The notes: generated from the sequence alone by a model not told the origin. A DNA stretch of 64,000 bases from Actinomadura luteofluorescens (GCF_013409365.1 NZ_JACCBA010000001.1:7440001-7504000); one strand, 5' to 3'; positions 1 through 9,676 are shown, counted from the stretch's first letter. Translations and numbers: made by a program.

Positions 1-58
1 CGGGCGTGATGGTGAGAAGGGCGGCCATGGCGGCGAATGCGAGACATGCGGCTAGCAC
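1..58 (-). CDS. Possible N-terminal fragment of a secreted or membrane protein (runs off left edge)
   Basis: Reading leftwards from a GTG at 58, the first 19 codons give a hydrophobic, alanine/leucine-rich stretch (MLAACLAFAAMAALLTITP) that resembles a signal peptide or first membrane segment. An AGGGA sequence lies about ten bases upstream. Only this fragment is visible, so neither the reading frame nor the function can be confirmed; it would be divergent from the aldo/keto reductase gene. Confidence 0.3.
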   Translation of the reverse strand, partial: MLAACLAFAAMAALLTITP

Positions 59-113
59 AGGGTAATGATCCCTGAGATGCGCGACACGGACAACGAGAGA
101 GCTGGACACCACC

Positions 114-1043
114 ATGCACAAGATCGGTGAACTGGACGTCTTCCCGTTCTGCCTGGGCGGCAACGTCTTCGGCTGGACCGCGGACCGGGAGCGCTCGTTC
201 CGGATACTGGACGCCTACGCGGCGGCCGGCGGCAACTTCCTCGACACCGCCGACTCCTACTCGGCGTGGGTGGAGGGCAACCGCGGCGGCGAGTCCGAGT
301 CGATCATCGGGGAGTGGGCGGAGTCGCGCGGCAACCGCGACGACCTCGTGATCGCCACCAAGGGCGGCCGCCACCCCGAGCACCAGGGCCTCTCCGCGGC
401 GACGATGAGGGCGGCCGTGGACGACTCGCTGCGGCGGCTGCGCACCGACCGCATCGACCTGTACTTCACCCACTTCGACGACCCCTCGGTGCCCGTCGAG
501 GAGATCATGACGACGCTGGACGGGCTCGTCGCCGCCGGCAAGATCCGCCAGATCGGGGTGTCGAACATCGAGCTGGACCGACTCCAGGCGTCCCTGGAGT
601 TCGGCGAGCGCGAGGGAACGGCCCGCTACGCGGCCATCCAGCCCGAGTACAACCTCGTCTCCCGCGGCTCCTACGAGGGGCCGCGCCGCGACCTGGCCGA
701 GAAGTACGGGCTGGCCGCCGTCCCCTACTACGGCCTCGCCTCCGGCTTCCTCACCGGGAAGTACCGTCCCGGCTCCACGGTGGACAGCGCGCGTGCCGGA
801 GGCGCGGCGCGGCACCTGGAGACCGAGCGCGGGCGCGCCGTCCTGGCGGCGCTGGACATCGTCGCCGAGGAGCAGGACGTCCCGGTCGCGACCGTCGCGC
901 TGGCCTGGCTCGCCGCCCAGCCGACCGTCGTCGCGCCCATCGCGAGCGCCCGCACCCTGGAGCAGCTCCCGCCGCTCGTGGAGTCCGCCCGCACGACCCT
1001 GACCGCCGCCCAGCTCGACCGCCTGTCCGAAGCGTCCGCCTGA
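114..1043 (+). CDS. Aldo/keto reductase
   Basis: A 309-residue protein of the aldo/keto reductase superfamily, cytosolic NADPH-dependent carbonyl reductases with a TIM-barrel fold. The catalytic tetrad is recognisable: Asp44 and Tyr49 in DTADSYSAW, the lysine in VIATKGG near residue 83, and the histidine in YFTHFDD. The YGLASGFLTGKY stretch in the C-terminal half resembles the subfamily of YajO/Tas-type reductases. The ATG at 114 gives a normal N-terminus although its ribosome site is weak. The substrate cannot be told. A TauE-type exporter follows 22 bases downstream and may be co-transcribed. Confidence 0.9.
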   Translation: MHKIGELDVFPFCLGGNVFGWTADRERSFRILDAYAAAGGNFLDTADSYSAWVEGNRGGESESIIGEWAESRGNRDDLVIATKGGRHPEHQGLSAATMRAAVDDSLRRLRTDRIDLYFTHFDDPSVPVEEIMTTLDGLVAAGKIRQIGVSNIELDRLQASLEFGEREGTARYAAIQPEYNLVSRGSYEGPRRDLAEKYGLAAVPYYGLASGFLTGKYRPGSTVDSARAGGAARHLETERGRAVLAALDIVAEEQDVPVATVALAWLAAQPTVVAPIASARTLEQLPPLVESARTTLTAAQLDRLSEASA

Positions 1044-1065
1044 CCGGACGGTAGGCTCACTCGGC

Positions 1066-1785
1066 GTGCCGCCTGTCGAGTTCGTCCTGATCGGAGGCCT
1101 TGCCGCGCTGGTGGGCGCGATCGTGCAGGGCAGCGTCGGCCTCGGCGTCGGGCTGGTCGCGACGCCGATCGTGACGATGCTGTTCCCGTCCCTGATGCCG
1201 GGCGCGATCCTCGTCATCGCGCTCGCCCTGCCGTTCGCGACGCTCGCCCAGGAGGTGCGGCACGCCGACCTGCGCGGCCTCGGCTGGGCGTTCGCCGGCC
1301 GCCTCGCCGGCACGCCGGCCGGCGTGTGGCTGGTGGCCGCCGCCCCGGACCGCGTCCTCGGCGTCGTGATCGGCGTGGTGGTCCTCGCCGCGCTCGCCCT
1401 GACGACCTGGACCGCGGACCTGCCGCGCAACCGCCGCACGCTCGCCACCGCCGGCGTCATCTCCGGCACGACCGGCACCGCGTCCGGCATCGGCGGCCCG
1501 CCGATAGCGCTGCTCTACCAGCGTGAGAGCGGCCCCCGCGTCCGCGCGACCCTGGCGGTGTTCTTCATCGCCGGGGCCCTGCTGTCGCTCCTCACCCTCG
1601 CCGCCGCCGGACGCCTCCCGGCCCGGCAGGTCGTCGCGGGCGTGGAGCTGGTCCCGTTCGTTTTCGCCGGGTTCCTCGCCGCGGGCCCGCTCCGCCGCTA
1701 CCTGGACGCGGGACGCCTGCGCGTCGCGCTCCTCGCCGTCGTCGGGACGTCCGCGGCGGTGCTCATCGTCCGTAACCTGTTCTGA
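1066..1785 (+). CDS. Sulfite exporter TauE/SafE family membrane protein
   Basis: A 239-residue, very hydrophobic protein with about seven to eight membrane segments and the two glycine-rich internal repeats of the TauE/SafE (DUF81) family: GAIVQGSVGLGVGLVATPI near the N-terminus and GTTGTASGIGGPPIALLY in the middle. Family members export sulfite, sulfoacetate or related organosulfur anions; the substrate here is unknown. Translation begins at a GTG. Its stop codon overlaps the start of the next gene by one base (TGATG), so the glycosylase gene is probably translationally coupled to it. Confidence 0.88.
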   Translation: MPPVEFVLIGGLAALVGAIVQGSVGLGVGLVATPIVTMLFPSLMPGAILVIALALPFATLAQEVRHADLRGLGWAFAGRLAGTPAGVWLVAAAPDRVLGVVIGVVVLAALALTTWTADLPRNRRTLATAGVISGTTGTASGIGGPPIALLYQRESGPRVRATLAVFFIAGALLSLLTLAAAGRLPARQVVAGVELVPFVFAGFLAAGPLRRYLDAGRLRVALLAVVGTSAAVLIVRNLF

Positions 1786-2348
1786 TGCGCCCCACCAAGG
1801 CCGACCTGGAGGCCGCCCGCGACCGCGTCATCCCCGACGTCCTGCCCAAGGGGTCCGGGACGCTCCGCGTCCTGTTCTGCGGGATCAACCCGGGCCTGTA
1901 CTCGGGGGCGACCGGCCGCCACTTCGCCCGTCCCGGCAACCGCTTCTGGCCCGCGCTGCACCTGTCCGGCTTCACCGACCGGCGGCTGGACCCGTCCGAG
2001 CAGGGCCTCCTGCCCGGGTACGGCCTCGGGATCACCAACCTGGCGCCGCGCACCACCGCCCGCGCCGACGAGCTGACCGGCGCCGAACTCCGCGAGGGCG
2101 GGCGCCGCCTGGCCGCCCTGGTCGAACGCCACCGCCCCGCCTACCTGGCCGTCGCCGGCGTGACCGCCTACCGCACCGCCTTCGGCCGCCCCAAGACGCG
2201 GATCGGCCCGCAGGACGAGGACTTCGGCCCCGCGCGCCTCTGGGTCCTGCCCAACCCGAGCGGCCTCAACGCGAGCTGGCCCCTGGACCGCATCGCCACC
2301 GAGTTCGCCCGCCTACGCAAAGCCGCCGAAGCCCTCAGAGTTCCGTGA
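1785..2348 (+). CDS. mug: Mismatch-specific uracil/thymine DNA glycosylase (Mug family)
   Basis: A 187-residue member of the uracil-DNA glycosylase superfamily, Mug/TDG branch, which removes uracil or thymine mispaired with guanine in base-excision repair. The active-site motif GINPG (in FCGINPGLYSG) and the second motif NPSGLN (in VLPNPSGLNASW) are both present. The asparagine of GINPG is the water-activating residue in this family. The length is typical. The gene overlaps the previous stop codon by one base. Its 3' end overlaps the convergent Uma2 gene by 14 bases. Confidence 0.9.
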   Translation: MRPTKADLEAARDRVIPDVLPKGSGTLRVLFCGINPGLYSGATGRHFARPGNRFWPALHLSGFTDRRLDPSEQGLLPGYGLGITNLAPRTTARADELTGAELREGGRRLAALVERHRPAYLAVAGVTAYRTAFGRPKTRIGPQDEDFGPARLWVLPNPSGLNASWPLDRIATEFARLRKAAEALRVP

Positions 2349-2985
2349 GGTGTCTGGGGCGTTCGGTGAGGATCTTCGGGTCGAACGTGACGGTGAACAC
2401 CTTGTCCGCCGTCACCTCGACTTCCAGGATGTCTCCGGACTTCGCCGACTGGTCGAGCCGGTATGCAGGGAACTTCTTGCCGGTGGGTCCTTCCTGGTCC
2501 TCCAGGACGAAGACCTGGACAAAGGGTTCGGGCGTGTAGTCGACCAGCCAGTACTGGGCGATTCCCATCGCCGCGTACTCCTGGGGCTTGCGGAAACGAT
2601 CCCGGCCTTCGCTACCGCTGCGCGGTGAGACGACCTCCACGACGAGGAGGAGCTCATGGCCTGGAATGGTGGCCGGGCAGTCGCCGTCGAACCACGAGTC
2701 GGCGACGTCTCCAGGGACCGCGATCACATCGGGCTTCCGGATACCGGCCGCCGTCTCGATCTCCCAGTCACTTCCGGAGGCCACGAAGAGAGATGCTCCC
2801 GCGTCTGCCGCTGCCGTCCTGATGAGCTGGCGAAGCCTCTCATAGGTGATGTTGTGCAGTGGATTCGGAGACAGCTTGACCAGCCACCCATCCTCGAGTT
2901 CCAGGCCGCGGCCTTCGTCCTCTCGGGCGTGCAGGTCCTCCACCGTGTACGGGCCATGCCCGCCATGATCGTGCGCGATGCTCAC
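2335..2985 (-). CDS. Uma2 family endonuclease (DUF820)
   Basis: A protein of about 216 residues of the Uma2/DUF820 family, PD-(D/E)XK-fold putative restriction endonucleases common in actinomycetes and cyanobacteria. Typical features are the N-terminal YTVEDL segment, the KPDVIAVP motif with the catalytic Asp, and ELLLVVEVVSP, where the Glu and following residues complete the active site, then the YAAMGIAQYWLVD segment. I chose the GTG at 2985 (MSIAHDHG...) because a GGAG box lies six bases upstream; the longer frame reaches 3018. The biological role of the family is poorly understood, and these genes often occur in many copies per genome. Confidence 0.85.
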   Translation of the reverse strand: MSIAHDHGGHGPYTVEDLHAREDEGRGLELEDGWLVKLSPNPLHNITYERLRQLIRTAAADAGASLFVASGSDWEIETAAGIRKPDVIAVPGDVADSWFDGDCPATIPGHELLLVVEVVSPRSGSEGRDRFRKPQEYAAMGIAQYWLVDYTPEPFVQVFVLEDQEGPTGKKFPAYRLDQSAKSGDILEVEVTADKVFTVTFDPKILTERPRHLTEL

Positions 2986-3076
2986 GTCCCGCTCCAGTTG
3001 GTGGCATGACAGATCCATGCAGGGACTACGTTACCCCGCCCGACTTTTGCGACCTAGCGTAGCGAGCTCTTTACGT

Positions 3077-3514
3077 TCAGTTGGCGTTGTTGAGGGCGGC
3101 GGCGGCGAACATCGTCTCGACCTCTTTGAGGAGGGTCGGGGTGGGCTGCCACAGGTCGGTGCGGCCCAGGGCGACGATGGGGCGGGGGAGGGCGCGGATG
3201 CCGGACAGGAGCCAGTGGTGGGAGGCGGAGTCGGCCCAGGGGCCGCACTCGCAGGCGGCGCCGCGGACGGCGGCGGAGCAGACGTCGTCGAGTTCGGCGA
3301 CCGCGATGACGGCGCCGATCGTGGCGAGCGGGTCGCGGGGGTCCCAGCCGGCCGCCTGGATCAGCGGGGAGTCGCACGCCTTCAGGTCGACGCGCATCGA
3401 GGCGTGGATGAGGAGCGGACCGCGGTAGGCGGTCGGGAAGCTCTGGTTCGACACGCTCTTGCCACCACGCGCGATCGCGAACGCCCAGGGCTGCTGAACA
3501 CTCATCGCCTGCAC
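3077..3514 (-). CDS. ASCH domain-like protein
   Basis: A 145-residue protein. The N-terminal MSVQQPWAFAIARGGKSV followed by YRGPLLIHAS matches the ASCH fold, a PUA-related beta barrel thought to bind RNA or modified nucleotides. The middle contains a cysteine pair (ACECGPW). The start is placed at the GTG at 3514 because a perfect GGAGGT lies six bases upstream; the ATG at 3505 would be too far from it. It stands alone between the Uma2 gene and the sugar importer. No enzymatic function can be assigned. Confidence 0.75.
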   Translation of the reverse strand: MQAMSVQQPWAFAIARGGKSVSNQSFPTAYRGPLLIHASMRVDLKACDSPLIQAAGWDPRDPLATIGAVIAVAELDDVCSAAVRGAACECGPWADSASHHWLLSGIRALPRPIVALGRTDLWQPTPTLLKEVETMFAAAALNNAN

Positions 3515-3661
3515 GCGGTCACCTCCGTTGTCCGCCGGTCCGTCCGCCCCCGGGATCGCCGGGACGCCCGGCGGACGCCGGGTGTCGCGCGACGATGCCC
3601 GAGAGGCTAGGCGCATCCCGCAGGAATTGCCAACGCACGAGGCGAAAGGGTCGTTGTCCGT

Positions 3662-3701
3662 CATGGGTTTTTTAAGCCCATGGGGTGCTTGATCACCCAT
3701 G
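3662..3701. repeat. Overlapping CATGGG/CCCATG palindromes
   Basis: CATGGG, then nine bases including TTTTTT, then CCCATG forms a perfect 6-bp inverted repeat (3662-3682). The CATGGG that overlaps its right arm pairs again with CCCATG at 3696-3701. The T/A run makes the first hairpin terminator-like for the reverse-strand sugar operon that ends at 3745, or for the ASCH promoter region. The rest of 3515-3744 holds nothing I recognise. Confidence 0.45.
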
Positions 3702-3744
3702 TGACGCCCGAGGCGGTGATGCGGTTGACGTACGCGTGGAAATC

Positions 3745-4653
3745 TCAGCCCTTCAACGCGCCCGCCATGAGGCCGCGCATGAAGAACCGTCCGAGGAGCA
3801 GGTAGACCAGGAGGGTCGGCAGGGACGCGAGGAGCGCCTCGGCCATCTGCTGGTTGTACTGGACGGCCACGGCCCCCGAACCGGCCGTGTTGTTCAGCAT
3901 CACCGTGACCGGCCAGCTGTCGGGGGCGCCGAGGAACACCGCGAACAGGAAGTCGTTCCACATCGAGGTGAACTGCCAGATCAGCGTCACCGCGAACGCC
4001 GGCGCCGACACCGGCAGGACGACCGACCAGTAGGTGCGGAGCATCCCGGCGCCGTCGACGCGGGCCGCCTCGACCAGCTCGTCCGGGATCGTCACGTAGT
4101 AGTTACGGAAGATCAGCGTGCAGATCGGGATGCCGTAAACGACGTGCGCGAGGACGAGGCCGCGGATCGTCCCCACCAGCTCCATGTCGGTGAGCAGGCC
4201 GGCCAGCGGGATCATCACCGCCTGGTACGGGATGAACATGCCGAACAGGAACAGCGTGAAGACCACGTCCGCGCCGGGGAACCGCCACTTGGACAGCACG
4301 TAGCCGTTCAGCGAGCCGAGCACCGCCGAGATCAGCGACCCCGAGACGGCGATCTTGACGCTGTTCTCCAGGCCGGGCCGCAGCGCGTCCCAGGCGGAGC
4401 TCCAGCCGGACATGCTCCACTGGCCCGGCAGGTTCCACGCGGTGCTCGGGTCCGCCTCGTCCAGCGGCTTGAAGCTCGTGACCACCAGCACGTACACGGG
4501 GATCAGGAAGAGCAGGACGAACGCCAGCAGGACGGCGAGCTTCACGGCCCGCCAGACCCTGGACGAACTCCCCGGCTCCGCCATGGCGCCGCCGCGCCGC
4601 CCGCCCTTCAGCCGGCGCCGCGCCGGCGCCGGGGATGCCTCCACGCGCGTCAT
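3745..4653 (-). CDS. Carbohydrate ABC transporter permease (MalG-like)
   Basis: A 302-residue inner-membrane permease with six predicted membrane segments, the second permease of a CUT1-type sugar importer. The cytoplasmic EAA loop that contacts the ATPase is clear: DELVEAARVDGAGMLRTYW. The ATG at 4653 overlaps the stop codon of the first permease gene in an ATGA, so the two are translationally coupled. No ATP-binding gene is linked; in actinomycetes one shared MsiK-type ATPase usually energises several such importers. It is the last gene of the operon. Confidence 0.93.
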   Translation of the reverse strand: MTRVEASPAPARRRLKGGRRGGAMAEPGSSSRVWRAVKLAVLLAFVLLFLIPVYVLVVTSFKPLDEADPSTAWNLPGQWSMSGWSSAWDALRPGLENSVKIAVSGSLISAVLGSLNGYVLSKWRFPGADVVFTLFLFGMFIPYQAVMIPLAGLLTDMELVGTIRGLVLAHVVYGIPICTLIFRNYYVTIPDELVEAARVDGAGMLRTYWSVVLPVSAPAFAVTLIWQFTSMWNDFLFAVFLGAPDSWPVTVMLNNTAGSGAVAVQYNQQMAEALLASLPTLLVYLLLGRFFMRGLMAGALKG

Positions 4654-5561
4654 CGCGTCCGCTCCGAACGTACCGACCAGACCAGGTAGGGGATCACCAG
4701 CACGGCCACCGCGACCAGCAGATAGGTCGCGATCGTGGCGCCGTTCGCCGGGTCGTGCCGGTCGAAGATCTCGACGTAGGCCGCCACGGCCGGCACGTAG
4801 GTGATGATCTGCTTGCCCGCGATCGCCATGATCAGGTCGAACACCTTCAGCGAGATGTGCCCGAGGATGATCAGCGCGGACAGCGTCACCGGGCGGAGCT
4901 GCGGGAACACCACGTACCGGTACAACTTCCACTCGGACGCGCCGTCCACCCGCGCCGCCTCCCGCAGCTCCCCGGGGACGCCGCGGAACCCGGCGAGGTA
5001 CAGCGCCATGACGTACCCGGACATCTGCCAGATCGCGGGCAGCGCCATGGCCGCCATGCCCCAGTCCGGGTCCTGCCACCAGCTGTTCGCCAGCGCGCCG
5101 AGGTGCAGCTTGCCGAACAGCTGGTTGAGGCCGACCGCGCGCTCCGGCGGCGCCGGGTTCATCAGCCAGCGCCACACGACGCCGCTGGCGATGAACGACA
5201 CCGCCATGGGGAACAGGTAGACGACGCGGAAGGACGCCTCGCCTCTGATGCCCTTGTCCATCAGGAACGCCAGGAACGCGCCGAGCACCAGGGCGCCGAC
5301 GACGAACACCGCGGTGAACAGGAGCGCGTGCTTCACCGCGCCGGGCCAGCTGGGCTGGTCCCACAGGTCGACGAAGTTCCTGCCCTTGTCGAACCCGTAC
5401 TCGGTGACCTCGTCGTGCTTGCCGCTCACCGCGACCCGCGTGTTCCAGAAGATGAGCCCGTAGACGAACAGGCCGATCGCGACGACGGACGGCGAGACCA
5501 GCAGCAGCCCGGGCAGCCACCTGCGGCTACGGGCCCATCTGGAACCTGGGGACGACCTCAC
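4650..5561 (-). CDS. Sugar ABC transporter permease (MalF-like)
   Basis: A 303-residue permease with six predicted membrane segments. After a short basic N-terminus the first helix begins near residue 15 (LPGLLLVSPSVVAIGLFVYG). The EAA motif ELREAARVDGASEWKLYRYV is near residue 200. It would pair with the MalG-like permease to form the transmembrane channel. Its ATG overlaps the stop of the binding-protein gene in an ATGA, giving a tightly coupled binding protein-permease-permease operon. Confidence 0.93.
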   Translation of the reverse strand: MRSSPGSRWARSRRWLPGLLLVSPSVVAIGLFVYGLIFWNTRVAVSGKHDEVTEYGFDKGRNFVDLWDQPSWPGAVKHALLFTAVFVVGALVLGAFLAFLMDKGIRGEASFRVVYLFPMAVSFIASGVVWRWLMNPAPPERAVGLNQLFGKLHLGALANSWWQDPDWGMAAMALPAIWQMSGYVMALYLAGFRGVPGELREAARVDGASEWKLYRYVVFPQLRPVTLSALIILGHISLKVFDLIMAIAGKQIITYVPAVAAYVEIFDRHDPANGATIATYLLVAVAVLVIPYLVWSVRSERTR

Positions 5562-6862
5562 TGGCCGCTGTTCTTGGCCGCGCTCACCAGCCCCTGCTGG
5601 AGCTTGGCGACGTCCTTGTTCTGCAGGAAGAGGCCCACCGCCGTGTCGATGTCGGTGTGCTGCTTCTTACTGGCGTTGACGCCGTGCCAGAACGAGCCCG
5701 CCAGCTTGACGCCGGGCTTGTTCCACTGCTCGAACGCGTACTGGAGGTAGTCCTTGTAGAGGCTCTTGTCGGCGTCCTTGCGGGCGGGGATGGAACCCTT
5801 CTTCGGGTTGAACAGGTCCTGCCCCTCCTTGCTGGACACCTCCTTGAGCCACGCGAGGGCGCCGCCGCGGTGGGGTGCTCCCTTGGGCAGCGTGAAGCTG
5901 TCCGACAGCCACATGTAGGTGCCGTCGGTGCCGGGGGAGGGCGCGTACTTGAAGTCGGTGTCGAGCTTCTTGCCGAGGCCGTTCGGCGCGCTGCCGACGA
6001 AGTACCCGTACGCCCAGTCGCCCATGATGTTGAACGCGGCCTTGCCGTCCACGACGGCCTTCGCGGCGCCCTGCCAGTCGGTGGACGCGGCCTCCAGCGT
6101 CGTGTACTTCATGATCTCGGCGTAGTCGGTCAGCGCCTTGGTGACGGCCGGGCTGCCCCAGTCGGCGCCCGGCTTCCACAGCGCGTTGTAGGCGTCGGTG
6201 CCGAGGTCGCCCAGCAGGACGTTCTCCAGCAGGTGGTCGGCCGTCCACTGCGCGCCCAGCGACAGCGGGACCTTCTTCGTCCTGTCCTTGACGGCCTTCA
6301 GCGCGGTGATGAAGTCGGCGATCGTCGCGGGCGGACCGGAGATCCCGGCGTCCTTGAGGATGCCCGGGTTGTACCAGAGCATGTTGGACCGGTGGATGTT
6401 CACCGGCACCGAGTAGATCTTCCCCTTGTAGCTGATCTGGTCGAGGAGCTGCTGGGGGTAGGCCGACTTCAGGTTGTTCTCGTCGTAGAACGAGTCCAGC
6501 GGTTCGATCTGCCCGGCCTTGATGTAGTCGAGCAGTTCGGCGCCCGCGTGGCCCTGGAAGGAGTCCGGCGGCTTGCGGTTCTGCAGCCGGCTCGCCAGGA
6601 CGGCCTGGGCCTGGGTGCCGGACCCGCCCGCGATGGCCGCGTTGACGAACTTGGTGCCGGAGTTCTTCTTCTCGAAGTCGGCCTGCATCGCGGCGAGCCC
6701 GTCCGCCTCGCCCGGACCGGTCCACCAGGAGAAGACCTCGACCTGGGATGTGTCGTTGGAACCCTTGTCGTCGCTGCCGCCGCAGGCCGACACGGCGAGC
6801 GCGGCCGTCATCGTCACGGCCGCGACCGCCGTCCAGCGGCGCCGGGGAGCACGTACTCGCAT
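5558..6862 (-). CDS. Sugar-binding lipoprotein of ABC transporter
   Basis: A 434-residue extracellular solute-binding protein (family 1). A signal peptide ends in the lipobox LAVSACGG, so it is lipid-anchored outside the membrane. The start of the mature protein (FSWWTGPGEADGLAAM) and the segment ASRLQNRKPPDSFQGHAG resemble glucose/mannose-type binding proteins of the GtsA and Thermus glucose-binding group. A monosaccharide or small glucoside ligand is therefore plausible but not proven. It is the first gene of the importer operon, and a small palindrome lies just upstream. Confidence 0.92.
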   Translation of the reverse strand: MRVRAPRRRWTAVAAVTMTAALAVSACGGSDDKGSNDTSQVEVFSWWTGPGEADGLAAMQADFEKKNSGTKFVNAAIAGGSGTQAQAVLASRLQNRKPPDSFQGHAGAELLDYIKAGQIEPLDSFYDENNLKSAYPQQLLDQISYKGKIYSVPVNIHRSNMLWYNPGILKDAGISGPPATIADFITALKAVKDRTKKVPLSLGAQWTADHLLENVLLGDLGTDAYNALWKPGADWGSPAVTKALTDYAEIMKYTTLEAASTDWQGAAKAVVDGKAAFNIMGDWAYGYFVGSAPNGLGKKLDTDFKYAPSPGTDGTYMWLSDSFTLPKGAPHRGGALAWLKEVSSKEGQDLFNPKKGSIPARKDADKSLYKDYLQYAFEQWNKPGVKLAGSFWHGVNASKKQHTDIDTAVGLFLQNKDVAKLQQGLVSAAKNSGQ

Positions 6863-6890
6863 CGTCCGTCCCTTCGGTTACACCGAGAAA

Positions 6891-6904
6891 CAAGCGTCTG
6901 CTTG
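6891..6904. promoter_or_regulatory. Candidate operator upstream of sugar importer
   Basis: CAAGC-GTCT-GCTTG, a perfect 5-bp inverted repeat, lies 28 bases upstream of the binding-protein start codon and is followed by a GACG tandem run. It sits where a LacI- or ROK-type sugar repressor could act. No regulator gene is adjacent, so this is a suggestion only. The rest of 6863-7015 shows nothing else clear. Confidence 0.35.
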
Positions 6905-7015
6905 GACGGACGGACGGTCAACACCGGGCGCCGAATAGTGATCTTTCGGTGATGCGCGCCACACGCCCACCGCCCGCGCCGCGGCGGGCGCGGACGGGGG
7001 CGCGGCGGCCGGCGG

Positions 7016-7594
7016 CTACCAGCCGAGGGCGGGCGGCAGGCCGGAGCGGCCCGCGTCGGGCCAGTCGAGCGGCGGGCCGAGCGGCTCCAGTTCGGCCAGC
7101 TGGAGCCGGTACCACGGCGAGGACTCGGGCTTTCCGGTCAGCTCCAGGCAGCGGTCCCACGTCCACCACTCGGCCCGCTCGACCTCCTCGGGGTTCGGGT
7201 GGACGGCCGCGCCCGCGGGCACGACGGCGCGCACGACCGGGCAGCGCTCGTGCTCGACCGTCCCGTCCTCGGCCACGGCCCGGTAGTGGAACCGGGGCAG
7301 GACCGGGGTGAGTGTTGCGTCCTGGATGTCCAGTTCGTCCCGCAACCGCCGGAGCACGGCGTCGCGGAGCTTCTCGCCGGGGCCTGGATGGCCGCAGCAG
7401 CTGCCCGTCCAGACGCCGGGGAAGGTCCGCTTGCCGAGGGCGCGCTGAGTGATCAGAACACGACCCTCCGTGTCCGTGACAAAGCAGGAGAAGGCCAGGT
7501 GGTACGGCGTGTCTCTATGGTGGCTGGCGCTCTTCGGCGCGGTTCCGACGGCCTCGTCGTCCGCGTTGAGCAGCACAATCTCTTCGACGCCCAT
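7016..7594 (-). CDS. idi: Isopentenyl-diphosphate delta-isomerase, type I
   Basis: A 192-residue Nudix-fold enzyme that interconverts isopentenyl and dimethylallyl diphosphate. The active-site cysteine is in [12 protein letters not shown] near residue 67, and the acid/base glutamate is in TVEHERCPV near residue 116. Metal-binding residues include the two histidines of [11 protein letters not shown] and the Glu-rich Nudix helix (RRLRDELDI). Length matches the bacterial type I enzyme. It is divergent from dxs, which makes the C5 precursors through the MEP pathway, so the pair probably serves the same isoprenoid flux. Confidence 0.95.
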   Translation of the reverse strand: MGVEEIVLLNADDEAVGTAPKSASHHRDTPYHLAFSCFVTDTEGRVLITQRALGKRTFPGVWTGSCCGHPGPGEKLRDAVLRRLRDELDIQDATLTPVLPRFHYRAVAEDGTVEHERCPVVRAVVPAGAAVHPNPEEVERAEWWTWDRCLELTGKPESSPWYRLQLAELEPLGPPLDWPDAGRSGLPPALGW

Positions 7595-7744
7595 GCTCTT
7601 TTCCTACCCCATCCCTCCCACCGGGGTCAGTCTTTTCACACCCCCCGGGCGGGTGGTCTGCGGCGCGTCGCGGGCGAACCGGGATTAAACTCGGAACGGC
7701 CCGAGCCAGGGGAGACCGAATCCCCGACGGAGGAGTTGAAACGA

Positions 7745-9667
7745 GTGAGCTTGCTGGAGTCGATCACAGGTCCCGGCGACCTCAAACGACTGGACGCCGC
7801 TCAGCTGTCTCGGCTCGCGGAGGAGATCCGCGAGTTCCTCGTCCAGGCGGTCTCCAGGACCGGCGGGCACCTGGGGCCCAACCTGGGAGCCGTCGAGCTG
7901 ACGATCGCGCTGCACCGCGTCTTCGACTCGCCGCACGACAAGATCCTCTTCGACACCGGCCACCAGGCCTACGTGCACAAGATGCTCACCGGCCGGCACG
8001 ACTTCGAGCTGCTGCGCCAGCGCGGCGGCCTTTCGGGCTACCCGAGCCGCGCCGAGTCCGAGCACGACATCATCGAGAACTCGCACGCCTCGACCGCTCT
8101 GTCCTACGCCGACGGGTTCGCCAAGGCCTTCCAGCTGCGCGGCGAGGACGACCGCGCCGTCGTCGCGGTCGTCGGTGACGGCGCGCTGACCGGCGGCATG
8201 TGCTGGGAGGCGCTGAACAACATCGCCGCGGGCGTCGACCGGCCCGTCATCGTCGTCGTCAACGACAACGGCCGCTCCTACTCGCCGACCATCGGCGGCC
8301 TCGCCTCGCACCTGGCCGACCTGCGCGTCACCCAGGGCTACGAGAACGCGCTCGACCTGATCAAGAAGACGGTGCCGCGGGCGCCCGTGGTCGGCAACGT
8401 CGCCTACGAGGCGCTGCACGGCATCAAGAAGGGCCTCAAGGACGTCCTGCAGCCGCAGGCCATGTTCGAGGACCTCGGCATGAAGTACGTCGGCCCGATC
8501 GACGGCCACGACGAGGACGCCGTCGAGCGGGCGCTGCGCCGCGCCCGCGGGTTCGGCCGCCCGGTGATCGTGCACTGCATCACCACCAAGGGCCGTGGCT
8601 ACGCCCCCGCCGAGAACGACACCGAGGACTGCATGCACGGCGGCGGCGCGTTCGACCCCGCCACCGGCAAGTTCGTCACCGGCAAGGGCGGCCCCGACTG
8701 GACGAAGGTCTTCGGCGAGGAGATGGTGGCGATCGGGCGGGAGCGCCGCGACGTCGTCGGCATCACCGCCGCGATGCTCTACCCCGTGGGGCTCGCGCCG
8801 TTCGCCGAGGCCTTCCCCGACCGCATCTTCGACGTGGGCATCGCCGAGCAGCACGCGGTCACCTCCGCCACCGGCCTCGCGATGGGCGGCCTGCACCCGG
8901 TCGTGGCGCTGTACGCCACGTTCCTCAACCGCGCCTTCGACCAGGTCCTGATGGACGCGGCGTTGCACCGCCAGCCCGTCACCTTCGCCCTGGACCGCTC
9001 CGGCGTGACCGGCAGCGACGGCGCCAGCCACAACGGCATGTGGGACCTGTCGATCCTGCAGCTCGTGCCGGGCATGCGCATCGCCGTCCCGCGCGACGGC
9101 GCCCGGCTCCGCGAGCTGCTGCGCGAGTGCGTGGCGGTCTCCGACGGCCCGACCGCGATCCGCTACCCCAAGGGCCCGGCCGCCGCCGACGTCGAGGCGG
9201 TCGGCAAGGCCGGCGGCATGGACGTGCTGGCCCGCCACGACGGCTCCAACGGCGCCCGCGTCCTCCTGGTCGCTGCCGGCTCCATGGCGACGCCCGCGGT
9301 CGAGGCGGCGGAGCTGATCGCCGCGCAGGGCATCGGCGTCACCGTCGTCGACCCCCGGTGGGTGAAGCCGCTCGACCCGGCGCTGCTCGACCTCGCCCGC
9401 GAGCACACCCTCGTCGCCGTCGCCGAGGACAACGGCCGCACCGGCGCCGTCGGCGACGCCGTGGCCCGGCTGCTGCGCGACGCGGGCGTCGACGCGCCCC
9501 TGCGCACCTTCGGCATCCCGCAGGAGTTCCTCGACCACGCGTCCCGGGGGCAGATCCTCACCGACATCGGGCTCACGCCGCAGGCGCTGGCGCGCGACGT
9601 GACCGAATCGGTGGCCCGCATCACCGCCGACGCCGACGAGCCCGCCGCCTCGAAGGAGCGCTCCTGA
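7745..9667 (+). CDS. dxs: 1-deoxy-D-xylulose-5-phosphate synthase
   Basis: A 640-residue thiamine-diphosphate enzyme that condenses pyruvate and glyceraldehyde 3-phosphate, the first step of the MEP pathway. Visible motifs are [13 protein letters not shown], the ThDP-binding GDGALTGG...NN block near residues 150-180, the transketolase-type Glu in [10 protein letters not shown], and [15 protein letters not shown] in the pyrimidine-binding domain. The start is the GTG at 7745 ([13 protein letters not shown]), nine bases after a GGAGGAG box; the open frame extends further upstream but carries no homology. Its stop is followed directly by dispersed repeat copy A. Confidence 0.96.
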   Translation: MSLLESITGPGDLKRLDAAQLSRLAEEIREFLVQAVSRTGGHLGPNLGAVELTIALHRVFDSPHDKILFDTGHQAYVHKMLTGRHDFELLRQRGGLSGYPSRAESEHDIIENSHASTALSYADGFAKAFQLRGEDDRAVVAVVGDGALTGGMCWEALNNIAAGVDRPVIVVVNDNGRSYSPTIGGLASHLADLRVTQGYENALDLIKKTVPRAPVVGNVAYEALHGIKKGLKDVLQPQAMFEDLGMKYVGPIDGHDEDAVERALRRARGFGRPVIVHCITTKGRGYAPAENDTEDCMHGGGAFDPATGKFVTGKGGPDWTKVFGEEMVAIGRERRDVVGITAAMLYPVGLAPFAEAFPDRIFDVGIAEQHAVTSATGLAMGGLHPVVALYATFLNRAFDQVLMDAALHRQPVTFALDRSGVTGSDGASHNGMWDLSILQLVPGMRIAVPRDGARLRELLRECVAVSDGPTAIRYPKGPAAADVEAVGKAGGMDVLARHDGSNGARVLLVAAGSMATPAVEAAELIAAQGIGVTVVDPRWVKPLDPALLDLAREHTLVAVAEDNGRTGAVGDAVARLLRDAGVDAPLRTFGIPQEFLDHASRGQILTDIGLTPQALARDVTESVARITADADEPAASKERS

Positions 9668-9676
9668 AGACCGCCC

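Noticed and set aside
3745..6862. Sugar importer lacking an ATPase as a broken operon
   Set aside because: CUT1 importers in actinomycetes commonly share an unlinked MsiK-type ATPase, so this is normal.
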